In this document: positions 37,024 through 45,928 of the stretch, one piece after another
Numbering within the stretch: position 1 is the first letter of the stretch
How the letters are laid out: each line of letters opens with the position of its first letter
Origin: Variovorax sp. PBL-E5
GTDB taxonomy: Bacteria > Pseudomonadota > Gammaproteobacteria > Burkholderiales > Burkholderiaceae_C
Direction of reading: 5' to 3'
DNA length: 64,000 bases
Assembly: GCF_901827185.1 (NCBI RefSeq)
Contig: NZ_LR594671.1
Location: 496,001-560,000 of the forward strand
Notes under the pieces: generated by a model
Seen by the model: the letters and a program-made list of their open reading frames with translations, nothing else
Told to the model about the DNA's origin: nothing
Databases searched by the model: none
Position numbers and translations under genes: made by a program

Positions 37024-40000
37024 TCAGCCGATCGTCATCAAGCTGGCGTTGCCGCCGGCCGCTGCGGTGTTCACGCTGAGGGCACGCTCGACGACCAGCG
37101 CTTCGAGCGGGACGTCGATGGCCCCGGGCCGGAAGGCCCTGACACTCACGATGGGGCCGTCGCGCTCCGCCACACGGCGGACCACCGTAGCCAATGTCCC
37201 GGCATCGCCGTGATGGAGCACGGCATCGAAGGTCACGGTCGGCGCAGCCCAGTCCTGAGCGATGACGATCGACGGTCGGACCGCAGCGGGCAGCGTGGCG
37301 AGCAGCGCGTCCGTGCCTTGGCCTGCCGGCCACAGCGCGGTGCTGCCCACGGCGAGCACGGCGGCAAGCTGGGTCAGCCGATCGACATCGTTGCTTGCCA
37401 GACAAAGCACGGCATGGCGTGCATGCAGCGTATAGACATTGCGCTCGCCGGTCGGACCCGCGAGCGTGCGCGCACGACCGCTGCGGGTGAGTCGCCTGAA
37501 GCGATCGCATGTCCGGGCGAGATCGGGCTTTCCTGCGGCCGAAGCCCACGCGGCCAATGCATCGAGCGCGGGATGGCTGACGTGGCCCGCAATGTCCGCG
37601 GCATGTCCGGGATCTGCATCGTCGAGTGCGCGCGCGAGCACGTCGTCCGGACGCGCTGCCAGCATGCGGTACATGTACAGCGGCCCGCCGGCCTTGGGGC
37701 CGGTGCCCGACAAGCCCTCGCCGCCGAACGGTTGCACCCCGACGACCGCGCCCACCATGTTGCGGTTGACGTAGACATTGCCGGCGTTCGCCGCGTCCAC
37801 CACCTGTGCGATCGTCTCGTCGATGCGCGTATGAACGCCCAGGGTCAATCCATAGCCCGTGGCATTGATCTGCCCCAGCAGCGCGCCCAGGTCGCGGCGG
37901 CGGTAGCGGACCAGATGCAGCACGGGGCCGAACACTTCGCGCCGGAGTTCGGAAAGGCTTTCCAGTTCGATGAGCGTCGGCAGGACATAAGTGCCGTGCT
38001 GCGTCGCGTGATCCAGCTCGCGCCCGTGCCGGTGCACGTGGCGACCGCGCTTGCGCATCTCCGAGATGTGCTGCTCGATCCCGGCGCGGGCCTCTGCATC
38101 GATGACCGGGCCGACATCCACCGACAGCCGTGCGGGATCGCCGAGACAGGCCTCCGCCATCGCGCCCTTGAGCATGTCGATGAGCCGGTCCGCCGCTTCT
38201 TCCTGCACGCAGAGCACGCGCAGCGCGGAGCAGCGCTGCCCGGCACTGTCGAACGCCGATGCCATCACATCCATGACCACCTGTTCGATCAGCGCCGAGG
38301 AGTCGACGATCATGGCGTTCTGGCCGCCGGTCTCGGCGATCAGCGGAATCGGCTCGCCACCGGCTCCGAGCCGCGTGGCGAGCGTCTTCTGCAGAATCCG
38401 CGCGACCTCGGTCGATCCGGTGAACATCACGCCCTGCGTGCGTGCGTCGGCCACCAGCCTGGCGCCCACGGTTTCGCCGCGGCCGGGCAGCAGCTGAACC
38501 GCCGCGCGAGGAACGCCTGCTTCCCACAGCAGGCGGACTGCCTCGGCGGCGACCAGAGGTGTCTGCTCCGCCGGCTTGGCGAGGACCGGATTGCCGGCAG
38601 CCAGCGCCGCAGCGACCTGGCCGACGAAGATCGCCAGCGGGAAGTTCCAGGGACTGATGCACACCATGGGGCCGAGCGCGCGGTGGGTCTCGTTCCTGAA
38701 ATCGTTGCGTGCCTGCGCGGCATAGAAGCGCAGGAAGTCGATGGCTTCGCGGACTTCGGCAATGCCGTTGGCAAAGGTCTTGCCCGCCTCGCGCGCGAGC
38801 AGGCCCAGCAGCTGTTGCTCGCGCGCCTGCAGCAGAGCGGCAGTGCGGTCGAGCAAGTCGGCGCGGCGCGTCGGCGACGTGGCGGCCCACTCCTCGGCAA
38901 CGGCCTGGGCATGGTCCAGCGCCTCGTCGACCTCGGTGTCGCTCGCGTCCCGCGTCTGGCCGACCCCATCGCGATGATCGGCCGGGTTCAGCACCGGATG
39001 CCATGCATCTGCCGCGAGCGCACCCGGTGACGCCGAGGCCAGCATGGGCTCGGCAGTCCATGCCGCGTGGGCGCTCTCCGCCAGCGCGTGCCCCAGTTCG
39101 CGCAACGACGCTTCACTCGAAAGATCGAGCCCCTTCGAGTTGCGGCGCCGCGTTCCGTACAGGTCCGCTGGCAATGGAATGGAAGGATGCGGCTTGCCGA
39201 TCGCACCTTCCGCCAGGGCCATGCGTTCGACCGTCAGCACCGGATCTTCGACCAGGGTCTCCAGCGAGATCGTGGGATCGGCGATGCGGTTGACGAACGA
39301 GGTGTTGGCGCCATTCTCGAGCAGCCTTCGCACCAGGTAGGCGAGCAGGGTTTCGTGCGTGCCGACCGGCGCATAGATGCGGCACGGCCGTCCGAGCTTG
39401 CCGGCTTCGGCGCGGCCGACGACCTGTTCATAGAGCGGCTCGCCCATGCCGTGCAGGCACTGGAATTCGTACTCCCCGGGCTGGTATGCAGCCGGGTCCG
39501 CCATCACGTAGATCGCCGACAGCGTGTGCGCGTTGTGCGTGGCGAATTGCGGATAGACGGCTTCCGGCGCCGCGAGCAACTGACGCGCGCAGGCGAGGTA
39601 CGAGACATCCGTGTAGGCCTTGCGGGTGTAGACGGGATAGCCCGCCTGCCCGTCGACCTGTGCGCGCTTGATCTCGCTGTCCCAGTAGGCGCCCTTCACC
39701 AGCCGAATCATGAGCCGGTGCCGGCTGCGGCGCCCGAGGTCGATCACGAAGTCGATGACGGATGGACAGCGCTTCTGGTACGCCTGGATCACGAACCCGA
39801 TGCCATCCCATCCGGCCAGGCCGGGTTCGAAGCACAGGCGCTCGAGCAGATCGAGCGAGAGCTCGAGGCGATCCGCTTCCTCGGCGTCGATGTTGAGGCC
39901 GATGTCGTACCGCTGCGCGAGCAAGGCGAGATCGCGCAGCACGGGATAGAGCTCGTTCACCACGCGCCGGTACTGTGCGCGGCAGTAGCGTGGATGCAGC

Positions 40001-40803
40001 GCCGACAGCTTGATCGAGATGCCGGGCCCTTCGTACACGCCGCGGCCCGCGGACGCCTTGCCGATCACATGGATGGCCTGCTCGTAGGCGACGCGGTATC
40101 GCTCGGCATCGTGCGCGGTCAACGCCGCTTCTCCGAGCATGTCGTAGGAATAGCGAAATCCCTGCGACTCCAGAAGCCTCGCGTGATCCACCGCCTGCCG
40201 GATCGTCTCGCCCGTCACGAACTGCTCGCCCATCATGCGCATGGCCATGTCGACGCCCTTGCGGATGAGCGGCTCCCCGCCCTTGCCGATGAGGCGCGTG
40301 AGCAGCGCGGACAGGCCGGCCTCGCTGTGCGTGGCGACCAGCTTGCCCGTCAGCAGCAATCCCCAGGTGGCGGCATTCACGAACACGGACGGACTGCGGC
40401 CCGTGTGCGACTGCCACTGGCCGTGCGCGATCTTGTCGCGGATCAATGCGTCGCGCGTCGCGGTGTCGGGAATGCGAAGAAGCGCCTCCGCCAGACACAT
40501 CAGCGCCACGCCTTCCTGGGACGACAGCGCATATTCCTGCAACAGGCCCTGCACCAGCCCGGCCCGGCCCGTGGAGGCCTTGCGGGTGCGAAGTTGTCCA
40601 GCGATGCGGTGGGCGAGGGCGTGCGCCTCGCTCGCCTTGCCGCCCGGCAGGCGTGCCTGCTCGAGCAAGGCCGGAAGCACCTCTTCCTCGGGCAGACGGC
40701 ATGCGCCGGTGATCTGCTCCCGCAGCGACGACCGTTCGCCCATGCCGTCGGCGAAGGCCTCGAACGGGCGGTGGAGAGCGGGTGCGATGGCAAGATCCGA
40801 CAT
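37024..40803 (-). CDS. putA: Bifunctional proline dehydrogenase / P5C dehydrogenase PutA
   Basis: 1259 residues. It oxidises proline to glutamate in two steps with FAD and NAD. The PRODH half (about 180-480) shows GPGISIKLSALHPRY, IRLVKGAYWDSEIKRAQ and ATHNAHT; the aldehyde dehydrogenase half (about 560-1040) shows ISPWNFPLAIFVGQVAAAL, FTGSTEVA, AETGGQNA and the catalytic Cys in SAGQRCSALRV. A conserved C-terminal domain follows. The N-terminal ribbon-helix-helix DNA-binding domain of three-function PutA is absent, so it should not repress itself; the divergent Lrp/AsnC gene is the likely regulator. Confidence 0.97.
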   Translation of the reverse strand: MSDLAIAPALHRPFEAFADGMGERSSLREQITGACRLPEEEVLPALLEQARLPGGKASEAHALAHRIAGQLRTRKASTGRAGLVQGLLQEYALSSQEGVALMCLAEALLRIPDTATRDALIRDKIAHGQWQSHTGRSPSVFVNAATWGLLLTGKLVATHSEAGLSALLTRLIGKGGEPLIRKGVDMAMRMMGEQFVTGETIRQAVDHARLLESQGFRYSYDMLGEAALTAHDAERYRVAYEQAIHVIGKASAGRGVYEGPGISIKLSALHPRYCRAQYRRVVNELYPVLRDLALLAQRYDIGLNIDAEEADRLELSLDLLERLCFEPGLAGWDGIGFVIQAYQKRCPSVIDFVIDLGRRSRHRLMIRLVKGAYWDSEIKRAQVDGQAGYPVYTRKAYTDVSYLACARQLLAAPEAVYPQFATHNAHTLSAIYVMADPAAYQPGEYEFQCLHGMGEPLYEQVVGRAEAGKLGRPCRIYAPVGTHETLLAYLVRRLLENGANTSFVNRIADPTISLETLVEDPVLTVERMALAEGAIGKPHPSIPLPADLYGTRRRNSKGLDLSSEASLRELGHALAESAHAAWTAEPMLASASPGALAADAWHPVLNPADHRDGVGQTRDASDTEVDEALDHAQAVAEEWAATSPTRRADLLDRTAALLQAREQQLLGLLAREAGKTFANGIAEVREAIDFLRFYAAQARNDFRNETHRALGPMVCISPWNFPLAIFVGQVAAALAAGNPVLAKPAEQTPLVAAEAVRLLWEAGVPRAAVQLLPGRGETVGARLVADARTQGVMFTGSTEVARILQKTLATRLGAGGEPIPLIAETGGQNAMIVDSSALIEQVVMDVMASAFDSAGQRCSALRVLCVQEEAADRLIDMLKGAMAEACLGDPARLSVDVGPVIDAEARAGIEQHISEMRKRGRHVHRHGRELDHATQHGTYVLPTLIELESLSELRREVFGPVLHLVRYRRRDLGALLGQINATGYGLTLGVHTRIDETIAQVVDAANAGNVYVNRNMVGAVVGVQPFGGEGLSGTGPKAGGPLYMYRMLAARPDDVLARALDDADPGHAADIAGHVSHPALDALAAWASAAGKPDLARTCDRFRRLTRSGRARTLAGPTGERNVYTLHARHAVLCLASNDVDRLTQLAAVLAVGSTALWPAGQGTDALLATLPAAVRPSIVIAQDWAAPTVTFDAVLHHGDAGTLATVVRRVAERDGPIVSVRAFRPGAIDVPLEALVVERALSVNTAAAGGNASLMTIG

Positions 40804-40874
40804 GTGAACCTCTGTGGTGACATGTTGGATGATGCAGCTACATTTATCGACTTACTGTTCGAAATCGACTGCCT

Positions 40875-41375
40875 ATGCCGAACAATTCACTAGAGGCGGC
40901 TGCCGAGCGGCTGGGTCTCGATCGCATCGATCTGCGCATCCTGAGCAGCCTGCAGGAAGACGGCCGCATCGCCAACCTCAAGCTGGCCGAAGCGATCGGC
41001 CTGTCGCCGACCGCGGTGCTGGCGCGGGTCCAGCGCCTGACGCGCGACGGCTACATCCTGGGTTATGAGGCACGGTTGAACCCGCGGAAACTCGGGGCCG
41101 GCATGCTGGTCTTCGTGGAAGTCCTGCTGGACAGAACGACCCCCAACGTCTTCGATCAATTCAAGGCCGCAGTGCAGGTGCAGCCAGGGATCCTGGAATG
41201 CCACATGGTCGCGGGCGGCTTCGACTACCTGCTCAAGACGCGCAGCGCCGACATGAACGACTACCGCCGCTTCGCCGGCGACGTGCTGTGGCAACTCCCG
41301 GGCGTGCGGGAAACCCGCACCTACGCGGTGATGGAAGAGGTCAAGAACTCGACGCACCTGCACCTGCCGCGATAG
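40875..41375 (+). CDS. Lrp/AsnC-family regulator, probable putA activator (PutR-like)
   Basis: 166 residues. N-terminal HTH (about 16-60: LDRIDLRILSSLQEDGRIANL, LSPTAVLARVQRL) and a C-terminal ligand-binding RAM domain (about 75-155: MLVFVEVLL, HMVAGGFDYLLKTRSADM). Divergent from putA with 71 bases between starts. In alphaproteobacteria and others such a divergent Lrp-type gene (putR/bldR) activates putA in response to proline. The gap contains CATGT...ACATG arms (40801-40824), possibly part of its site. MarR or other control cannot be excluded. Confidence 0.85.
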   Translation: MPNNSLEAAAERLGLDRIDLRILSSLQEDGRIANLKLAEAIGLSPTAVLARVQRLTRDGYILGYEARLNPRKLGAGMLVFVEVLLDRTTPNVFDQFKAAVQVQPGILECHMVAGGFDYLLKTRSADMNDYRRFAGDVLWQLPGVRETRTYAVMEEVKNSTHLHLPR

Positions 41376-41397
41376 CCGCGAGCAAGCCTGGGGCGAG

Positions 41398-41790
41398 CTA
41401 AGGAACTACGGCCGTCACTTCGATCTCGATCTTGGCGCGCGGCTCCACCAGCGCAGCGACCTGCACGCAGGTCATCGCCGGAAAATTCCGTCCCATCGCA
41501 TCGCGGTACACCGGCCCCAGCTCTGCGAGCCGGCGGGTGTACTCGTCGCGATCGACGACATACCAGGTCATGCGAACCATGTGCTCCGGTCCGGCGCCCG
41601 CTTCGCGCAGCACCTCGACGATGTTGCGCAGCGCCAGCCCGGTCTGCTCGATGAAGTCGTCGGACTCGAACTGCTGCTGCGCGTTCCATCCGATCTGTCC
41701 GCCGACGAACACCATCGTGCCGCGCGCGGCCACGCCGTTCGCATAGCCCTTGGGAGCTGCCCAGCCGGGCGGTTGCAGGAGTTTGATCAT
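41398..41790 (-). CDS. RidA/YjgF/YER057c/UK114 family protein
   Basis: 130 residues, a full RidA-type trimer subunit: GTMVFVGGQIGWN (about 24-36), TGLALRNIVEVLREAGAG and MTCVQVAALVEPRAKIEIEVTAV, the latter with the typical Cys and Arg/Glu. RidA proteins hydrolyse reactive enamines and imines. As the last gene of the anthranilate operon (start overlaps the CoA-ligase stop, ATGA), it may act on the amino-enoyl ring intermediate produced by the monooxygenase/reductase; this is inference. Confidence 0.9.
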   Translation of the reverse strand: MIKLLQPPGWAAPKGYANGVAARGTMVFVGGQIGWNAQQQFESDDFIEQTGLALRNIVEVLREAGAGPEHMVRMTWYVVDRDEYTRRLAELGPVYRDAMGRNFPAMTCVQVAALVEPRAKIEIEVTAVVP

Positions 41791-43400
41791 GTGGATTGCC
41801 TCAGTCTGAATCGTTGGAGTTTCCCGGTTTCCGTGCGCGGCAGGCTCGCGACGAATTCGATCTCGCGCGGGTATTTGAAGGGCGCGATGGTCGCCTTCAC
41901 GTGGTCCTGCAGCGCCCTGACCAGTGCGGCATCGCCCGCATGGCCTGGCTTCAGTACGCAGAACGCCTTGACGATCATGCCGCGCTCCGCATCGGGCTTG
42001 CCGATCACGCCGCATTCGGCCACGGCCGGATGCTTCAGCAGCGCATCCTCCACCTCCGGCCCGCCGACGTTGTAGCCCGAGGTGATGATCATGTCGTCGG
42101 CACGCGACTGGTAGAAGAAGTAGCCGTCCTCGTCCTGCACGAACGCGTCGCCCGGATAGTTCCAGCCGTCCTTCACGTAGTTGGCCTGGCGCGGATCGTC
42201 GAGGTAGCGGCAGCCGACCGGTCCGATGATCGCCAGCTTGCCGACGGTGCCGCGCGGCACCTCGCGGCCTTCGTCGTCCACCACCCTGGCGGTGAAGCCC
42301 GGCACCGCCTTGCCGACCGCACCGCGGCGCACCTCGTTGCCCGCGGCCGAGATGTAGATGTGGAACACCTCGGTGCCGCCGATGCCGTCCAGCATCTCGA
42401 TGCCGGTGGCCTCCTTCCACAGCTGCCGCGTCGCATCCGGCAGCGCCTCGCCCGCGCTCACGCTGATGCGCAGCGTCGGCACGCCGAGGGCCTTGGCAAA
42501 GGGTGCCATCTGCCGGTAGAACGTGGGCGCCGTGTAGCAGAGGGTGGCGCCGATGTCGCGGATCGCCTTGACCATCGACTCGGGCGTGTAGGGCCCGTCG
42601 GCGTAGTAGACCGAGGCACCGGCCCACATCGGGAAGATCAGCAGCCCGCCGAGGCCGAAGGTGAAGGCCAGCGGCGGCGAGCCGATCACGATGTCGTCGG
42701 GGGTCGCGCGCAGGATGTGGCGCGGCCAGGTCTCGCACATCGCGAGCACGTCGCGGTGCGTGGTCGCCGGCGCCTTGGGCTTGCCCGTCGTGCCGGAGGT
42801 GAAAGCCAGGAGCGCGATGTCGTCGGCCGCAGTCGGGCAAGGCGCGAACACGCCGCGCTTGGTGGCGGCGCGCGACTCCAGCGAATCGGGCGCATCGGGC
42901 TGGTTGAAGGCGACGATCGCCTTCAGCACGGGATGTGCCTGCTGCGCAATGCGCAGTTCGTCCTGCAGCTTGCCGTCGCACAGCGCGGCCACGGGCTGCG
43001 ACTTCTCGATGATGTCGCCGAGTTCCTTGGCGCGCAGCAACGGCATGGTGGCGACCGCGATCAGGCCGGCCTTCACCACCGCGAGCCACGCGAGCGCCAT
43101 GCCGATCGAATTGCCGCCGCGCAGCAGCACGCGATTGCCCGGCACCAGCCCGAGGTCTTCGACCAGCACTTTCGCAATGCGGTCGACTTCGACACCGGCC
43201 TCTGCATAGCTCAGCGTGCGGCCCGGCGAGCGCAGCATCGGCTTGTCCGCGAAGCCCTTGGCCGCGGCCTTGTCCAGCAATTCCTCCACCAGGTTCAACT
43301 GGTCTGGCAACTGGAGCTCGGGCAGGTCGTAGCGGAAGATGGGCAACTGCGCTGCCGGCGGCAGGCGGTCATGGACGAAACGGTCGATCTGCGCGCTCAT
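41787..43400 (-). CDS. 2-aminobenzoate-CoA ligase (benzoate-CoA ligase family)
   Basis: 537 residues. AMP-forming ligase: the P-loop-like LLAFTSGTTGKPKAP (about 190-204), GGTEVFHIYISA, the YPGDAF region and the terminal catalytic Lys in RTETGKLQRFRL. The N-terminal DRLPPAAQLPIF and LNLVEELLD blocks match aminobenzoate/benzoate-CoA ligases. It activates 2-aminobenzoate for the monooxygenase/reductase encoded upstream. Start overlaps the stop of the acyl-CoA dehydrogenase (ATGA). Benzoate or salicylate cannot be ruled out as substrate from sequence alone. Confidence 0.85.
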   Translation of the reverse strand: MSAQIDRFVHDRLPPAAQLPIFRYDLPELQLPDQLNLVEELLDKAAAKGFADKPMLRSPGRTLSYAEAGVEVDRIAKVLVEDLGLVPGNRVLLRGGNSIGMALAWLAVVKAGLIAVATMPLLRAKELGDIIEKSQPVAALCDGKLQDELRIAQQAHPVLKAIVAFNQPDAPDSLESRAATKRGVFAPCPTAADDIALLAFTSGTTGKPKAPATTHRDVLAMCETWPRHILRATPDDIVIGSPPLAFTFGLGGLLIFPMWAGASVYYADGPYTPESMVKAIRDIGATLCYTAPTFYRQMAPFAKALGVPTLRISVSAGEALPDATRQLWKEATGIEMLDGIGGTEVFHIYISAAGNEVRRGAVGKAVPGFTARVVDDEGREVPRGTVGKLAIIGPVGCRYLDDPRQANYVKDGWNYPGDAFVQDEDGYFFYQSRADDMIITSGYNVGGPEVEDALLKHPAVAECGVIGKPDAERGMIVKAFCVLKPGHAGDAALVRALQDHVKATIAPFKYPREIEFVASLPRTETGKLQRFRLRQST

Positions 43401-44596
43401 GCTTGGGGGCTCCTCAACACGGCCTTGCCGATGATCAGTTGCTGGACCTCCGTCGCACCTTCGTAGATGCGCAGCGAGCGGATGTCGCGGTAGAGGCTTT
43501 CCACCTTGGTGCCTACCTTCACGCCGAGGCCGCCGTGCATCTGCAGCGCCATGTCGATCACGCGGCTTGCGTTCTCGGTCGCGCACATCTTGGCCATCGC
43601 GGCCGCGGCCGTGAGATCGCCGACCGCGGGTGCACCGCGGCGCTCGCTGTCGTCGCGCATCCAGGCGGCGCGGTAGGTCAGCAGCGCGGCGCTGTCGATC
43701 AGCGCGGCCATCTCGCCGAGCTTCGCTTGCGTGAGCTGGAAGTCGGCCAGCGTCTGGCCAAACATGCGACGCGTCTGCGCATGGTGGATCGCCTCGGCCA
43801 GCGCGCGGCGCGCCATGCCGAGCGCGGCCCCGGCCACCGAGGCGCGGAAGATGTCGAGCGTGCGCATCGCGAGCTTGAAGCCGCCGTTCAGTTCGCCGAG
43901 TTGCGCGTCGCGCGGCACGACGCAGCCGTCGAAGCGCAGCGTGGCAAGCGGATGCGGTGCCATCACCTCGATGTGCGCCGAGGTATCGAGGCCAGGTGTC
44001 GCCGCGTCGACGATGAAGGCCGTGATGCCGCGCGAGCCGGCGGCCGGATCGGTCTTGGCGAACACGCAGTAGAAATCGGCGATACCGCCATTGCTGATCC
44101 AGGTCTTCTCGCCACCGAGGCGCCAGCCGTCGGCGGTGGCTTCGGCGCGCATCGCCATCGCGCCGACATCGGAACCGGCCTCGGGCTCGCTCAGCGCGAA
44201 GGCCGCGATCTTGTCGCCGCGTCCCACGGGCGCGAGGTAGTTCTTCTGCTGTTCGGCGCTGCCGGCCAGCGTGATGGCGCCGCTGCCCAGCCCCTGCATC
44301 GCGAAAGCGAAGTCGGCCAGCGGCGAGTGGAAGGCCAGCGTCTCGCGCAGCAGCACGAGCGCGCGCGAATCGAGCCGCTCCAGCGCGCCGCCCGAAGCCG
44401 CCGGCACACAGTAGCGCAGCCAGCCACCGTCGCCCAGCCGCCGCACCCAGTCGCGGCAGGCCGCGCGGTCGTCGCGCTCGTCCACCGATTGCGAACGGGC
44501 CCAGGGCAGCAGCGTGCGCGCGAGCTCGCGGTGCGCATCGTCGAAGAAGGGCAGCGCGAGGTGCGCCGTCGAAGGGTCGAAAGCCGCAGCAGCCAT
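43397..44596 (-). CDS. Acyl-CoA dehydrogenase of the anthranilate operon
   Basis: 399 residues. The FAD-binding blocks FALSEPEAGSDVGAMAMRA (about 148-166) and WISNGGIADFYCVFA, and the C-terminal signature MHGGLGVKVGTKVESLYRDIRSLRIYEGATEVQ are clear; Glu in IYEGATEV is in the usual position. Expected to oxidise the saturated or partly reduced ring-CoA ester made after anthraniloyl-CoA dearomatisation. Its stop overlaps the ligase start by four bases. Confidence 0.93.
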   Translation of the reverse strand: MAAAAFDPSTAHLALPFFDDAHRELARTLLPWARSQSVDERDDRAACRDWVRRLGDGGWLRYCVPAASGGALERLDSRALVLLRETLAFHSPLADFAFAMQGLGSGAITLAGSAEQQKNYLAPVGRGDKIAAFALSEPEAGSDVGAMAMRAEATADGWRLGGEKTWISNGGIADFYCVFAKTDPAAGSRGITAFIVDAATPGLDTSAHIEVMAPHPLATLRFDGCVVPRDAQLGELNGGFKLAMRTLDIFRASVAGAALGMARRALAEAIHHAQTRRMFGQTLADFQLTQAKLGEMAALIDSAALLTYRAAWMRDDSERRGAPAVGDLTAAAAMAKMCATENASRVIDMALQMHGGLGVKVGTKVESLYRDIRSLRIYEGATEVQQLIIGKAVLRSPQA

Positions 44597-44600
44597 CGCG

Positions 44601-45455
44601 TCAGTCTCCGCCGAACACCGGCTTGCGCTTGGCCGCGAAGGCTTCATAGGCGCGCTTGAAGTCCTCGGTCTGCATGCAGATCGCCTGCGCCTGCGCCTCG
44701 GCCTCGATGGCCTGGTCGATGGTCATGGCCCATTCGTGCGCCAGCATGGTCTTGGTCATGCCGTGCGCGAAGCCCGGGCCTTCGGTGAGTTCGCGCGCCA
44801 TCGCGGTCGCGGCGCCGAGCAGCGCATCGCTTTCGTGCAGCGCGTTGAAGAAGCCCCAGGCATGGCCTTCCTGCGCCGTCATCGCGCGGCCGGTGAAGAG
44901 CAGCTCCGATGCGCGGCCCTGCCCGATCACGCGCGGCAGCAGCGCGCAGGCGCCCATGTCGGCGCCCGCCAGCCCGACGCGCGTGAAGAGGAAGGCCGTG
45001 CGCGTGGCAGGCGTGCCATAGCGCAGGTCGCAGGCCAGCGCGATCATCGCGCCGGCGCCGGCGCAGACGCCGTCGATCGCACCGACGATCGGCTGCGGGC
45101 AATGGCGGATCGCCTTCACCAGGTCGCCCGTCATGCGCGTGAACTCGAGCAACTCGGGCATGCGCATGCGCGTCAGCGGCCCGATGATCTCGTGCACATC
45201 GCCGCCCGAGCAGAAGTTGCCGCCGGCGCCGTTGACGACGATCGCCTTCACATCGGTCGCGTAGTTCAGCGCGCGGAACAGGTCGCGCAGTTCGGCGTAC
45301 GAGTCGAAAGTCAGCGGGTTCTTGCGTTCGGGGCGGTTCAGCGTGACCGTGCCCACGCCCGCGTCGAAGGACCAGGAGAAATGCTTCGCCGCATAGCCGG
45401 CCTTGGGTTCGAACTGGGCGCGCATGGGATTGTCCGCGCCGATGTAATGCTTCAT
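44601..45455 (-). CDS. Enoyl-CoA hydratase family protein of the anthranilate operon
   Basis: 284 residues. The oxyanion blocks are [15 protein letters not shown] (about 75-89) and [17 protein letters not shown] (about 125-141). Both usual catalytic Glu positions are changed; [17 protein letters not shown] carries an Asp instead, as in several ring-cleavage type crotonases. It may therefore hydrolyse or open the non-aromatic ring rather than simply hydrate. Start overlaps the marR stop (ATGA). Confidence 0.88.
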   Translation of the reverse strand: MKHYIGADNPMRAQFEPKAGYAAKHFSWSFDAGVGTVTLNRPERKNPLTFDSYAELRDLFRALNYATDVKAIVVNGAGGNFCSGGDVHEIIGPLTRMRMPELLEFTRMTGDLVKAIRHCPQPIVGAIDGVCAGAGAMIALACDLRYGTPATRTAFLFTRVGLAGADMGACALLPRVIGQGRASELLFTGRAMTAQEGHAWGFFNALHESDALLGAATAMARELTEGPGFAHGMTKTMLAHEWAMTIDQAIEAEAQAQAICMQTEDFKRAYEAFAAKRKPVFGGD

Positions 45456-45928
45456 GTGGCCTCCGCCATTTGTTGATGGGAGTGTTGCTTGACCTTGCCG
45501 AGCAGCCGGTGCAGCTGCGCGATTTCCTTGCCGTTCAGCGCCGCGAAGGCATCGACGATCCAGTCCTCGTGCGCTTGTGCCATGTCGTTGAAGAGCTTGC
45601 GGCCGCGCGAGGTGAGGCGCACCCGCCATGCACGGCGGTCGCCCGCGACATCCACGCGCTCGACCAGTCCTTCGGCCACCAGCTGGTCGGTGATGCCGGT
45701 GACGTTGCCGCCCGTGACCATCATCCGGCGCGACAGCTCGTTCATCTTCAGGCCGTCGGGCGAGCGCTCCAGCTGCGCCATCAGGTCGAAGCGGGGCAGG
45801 GTGGTGGCGAACTGTTCGCGCAGGCCGTTGCGCACCTGCTTCTCGACCAGCTGGGTGCAGGTCATGAGGCGCAGCCAGAGCCGCAACTCGTCGGGGTGTT
45901 CGCTGTGGGCTCTTGCTTCGAGGTCCAT
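45452..45928 (-). CDS. MarR-family regulator of the anthranilate operon
   Basis: 158 residues with the winged HTH at about 60-115 ([33 protein letters not shown], then [17 protein letters not shown]). Encoded inside the operon, directly after the monooxygenase/reductase gene (stop and start adjacent), so it probably controls its own operon through the palindrome at 48299-48318, with an aromatic CoA ester as the expected signal (family knowledge plus inference). Confidence 0.93.
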   Translation of the reverse strand: MDLEARAHSEHPDELRLWLRLMTCTQLVEKQVRNGLREQFATTLPRFDLMAQLERSPDGLKMNELSRRMMVTGGNVTGITDQLVAEGLVERVDVAGDRRAWRVRLTSRGRKLFNDMAQAHEDWIVDAFAALNGKEIAQLHRLLGKVKQHSHQQMAEAT

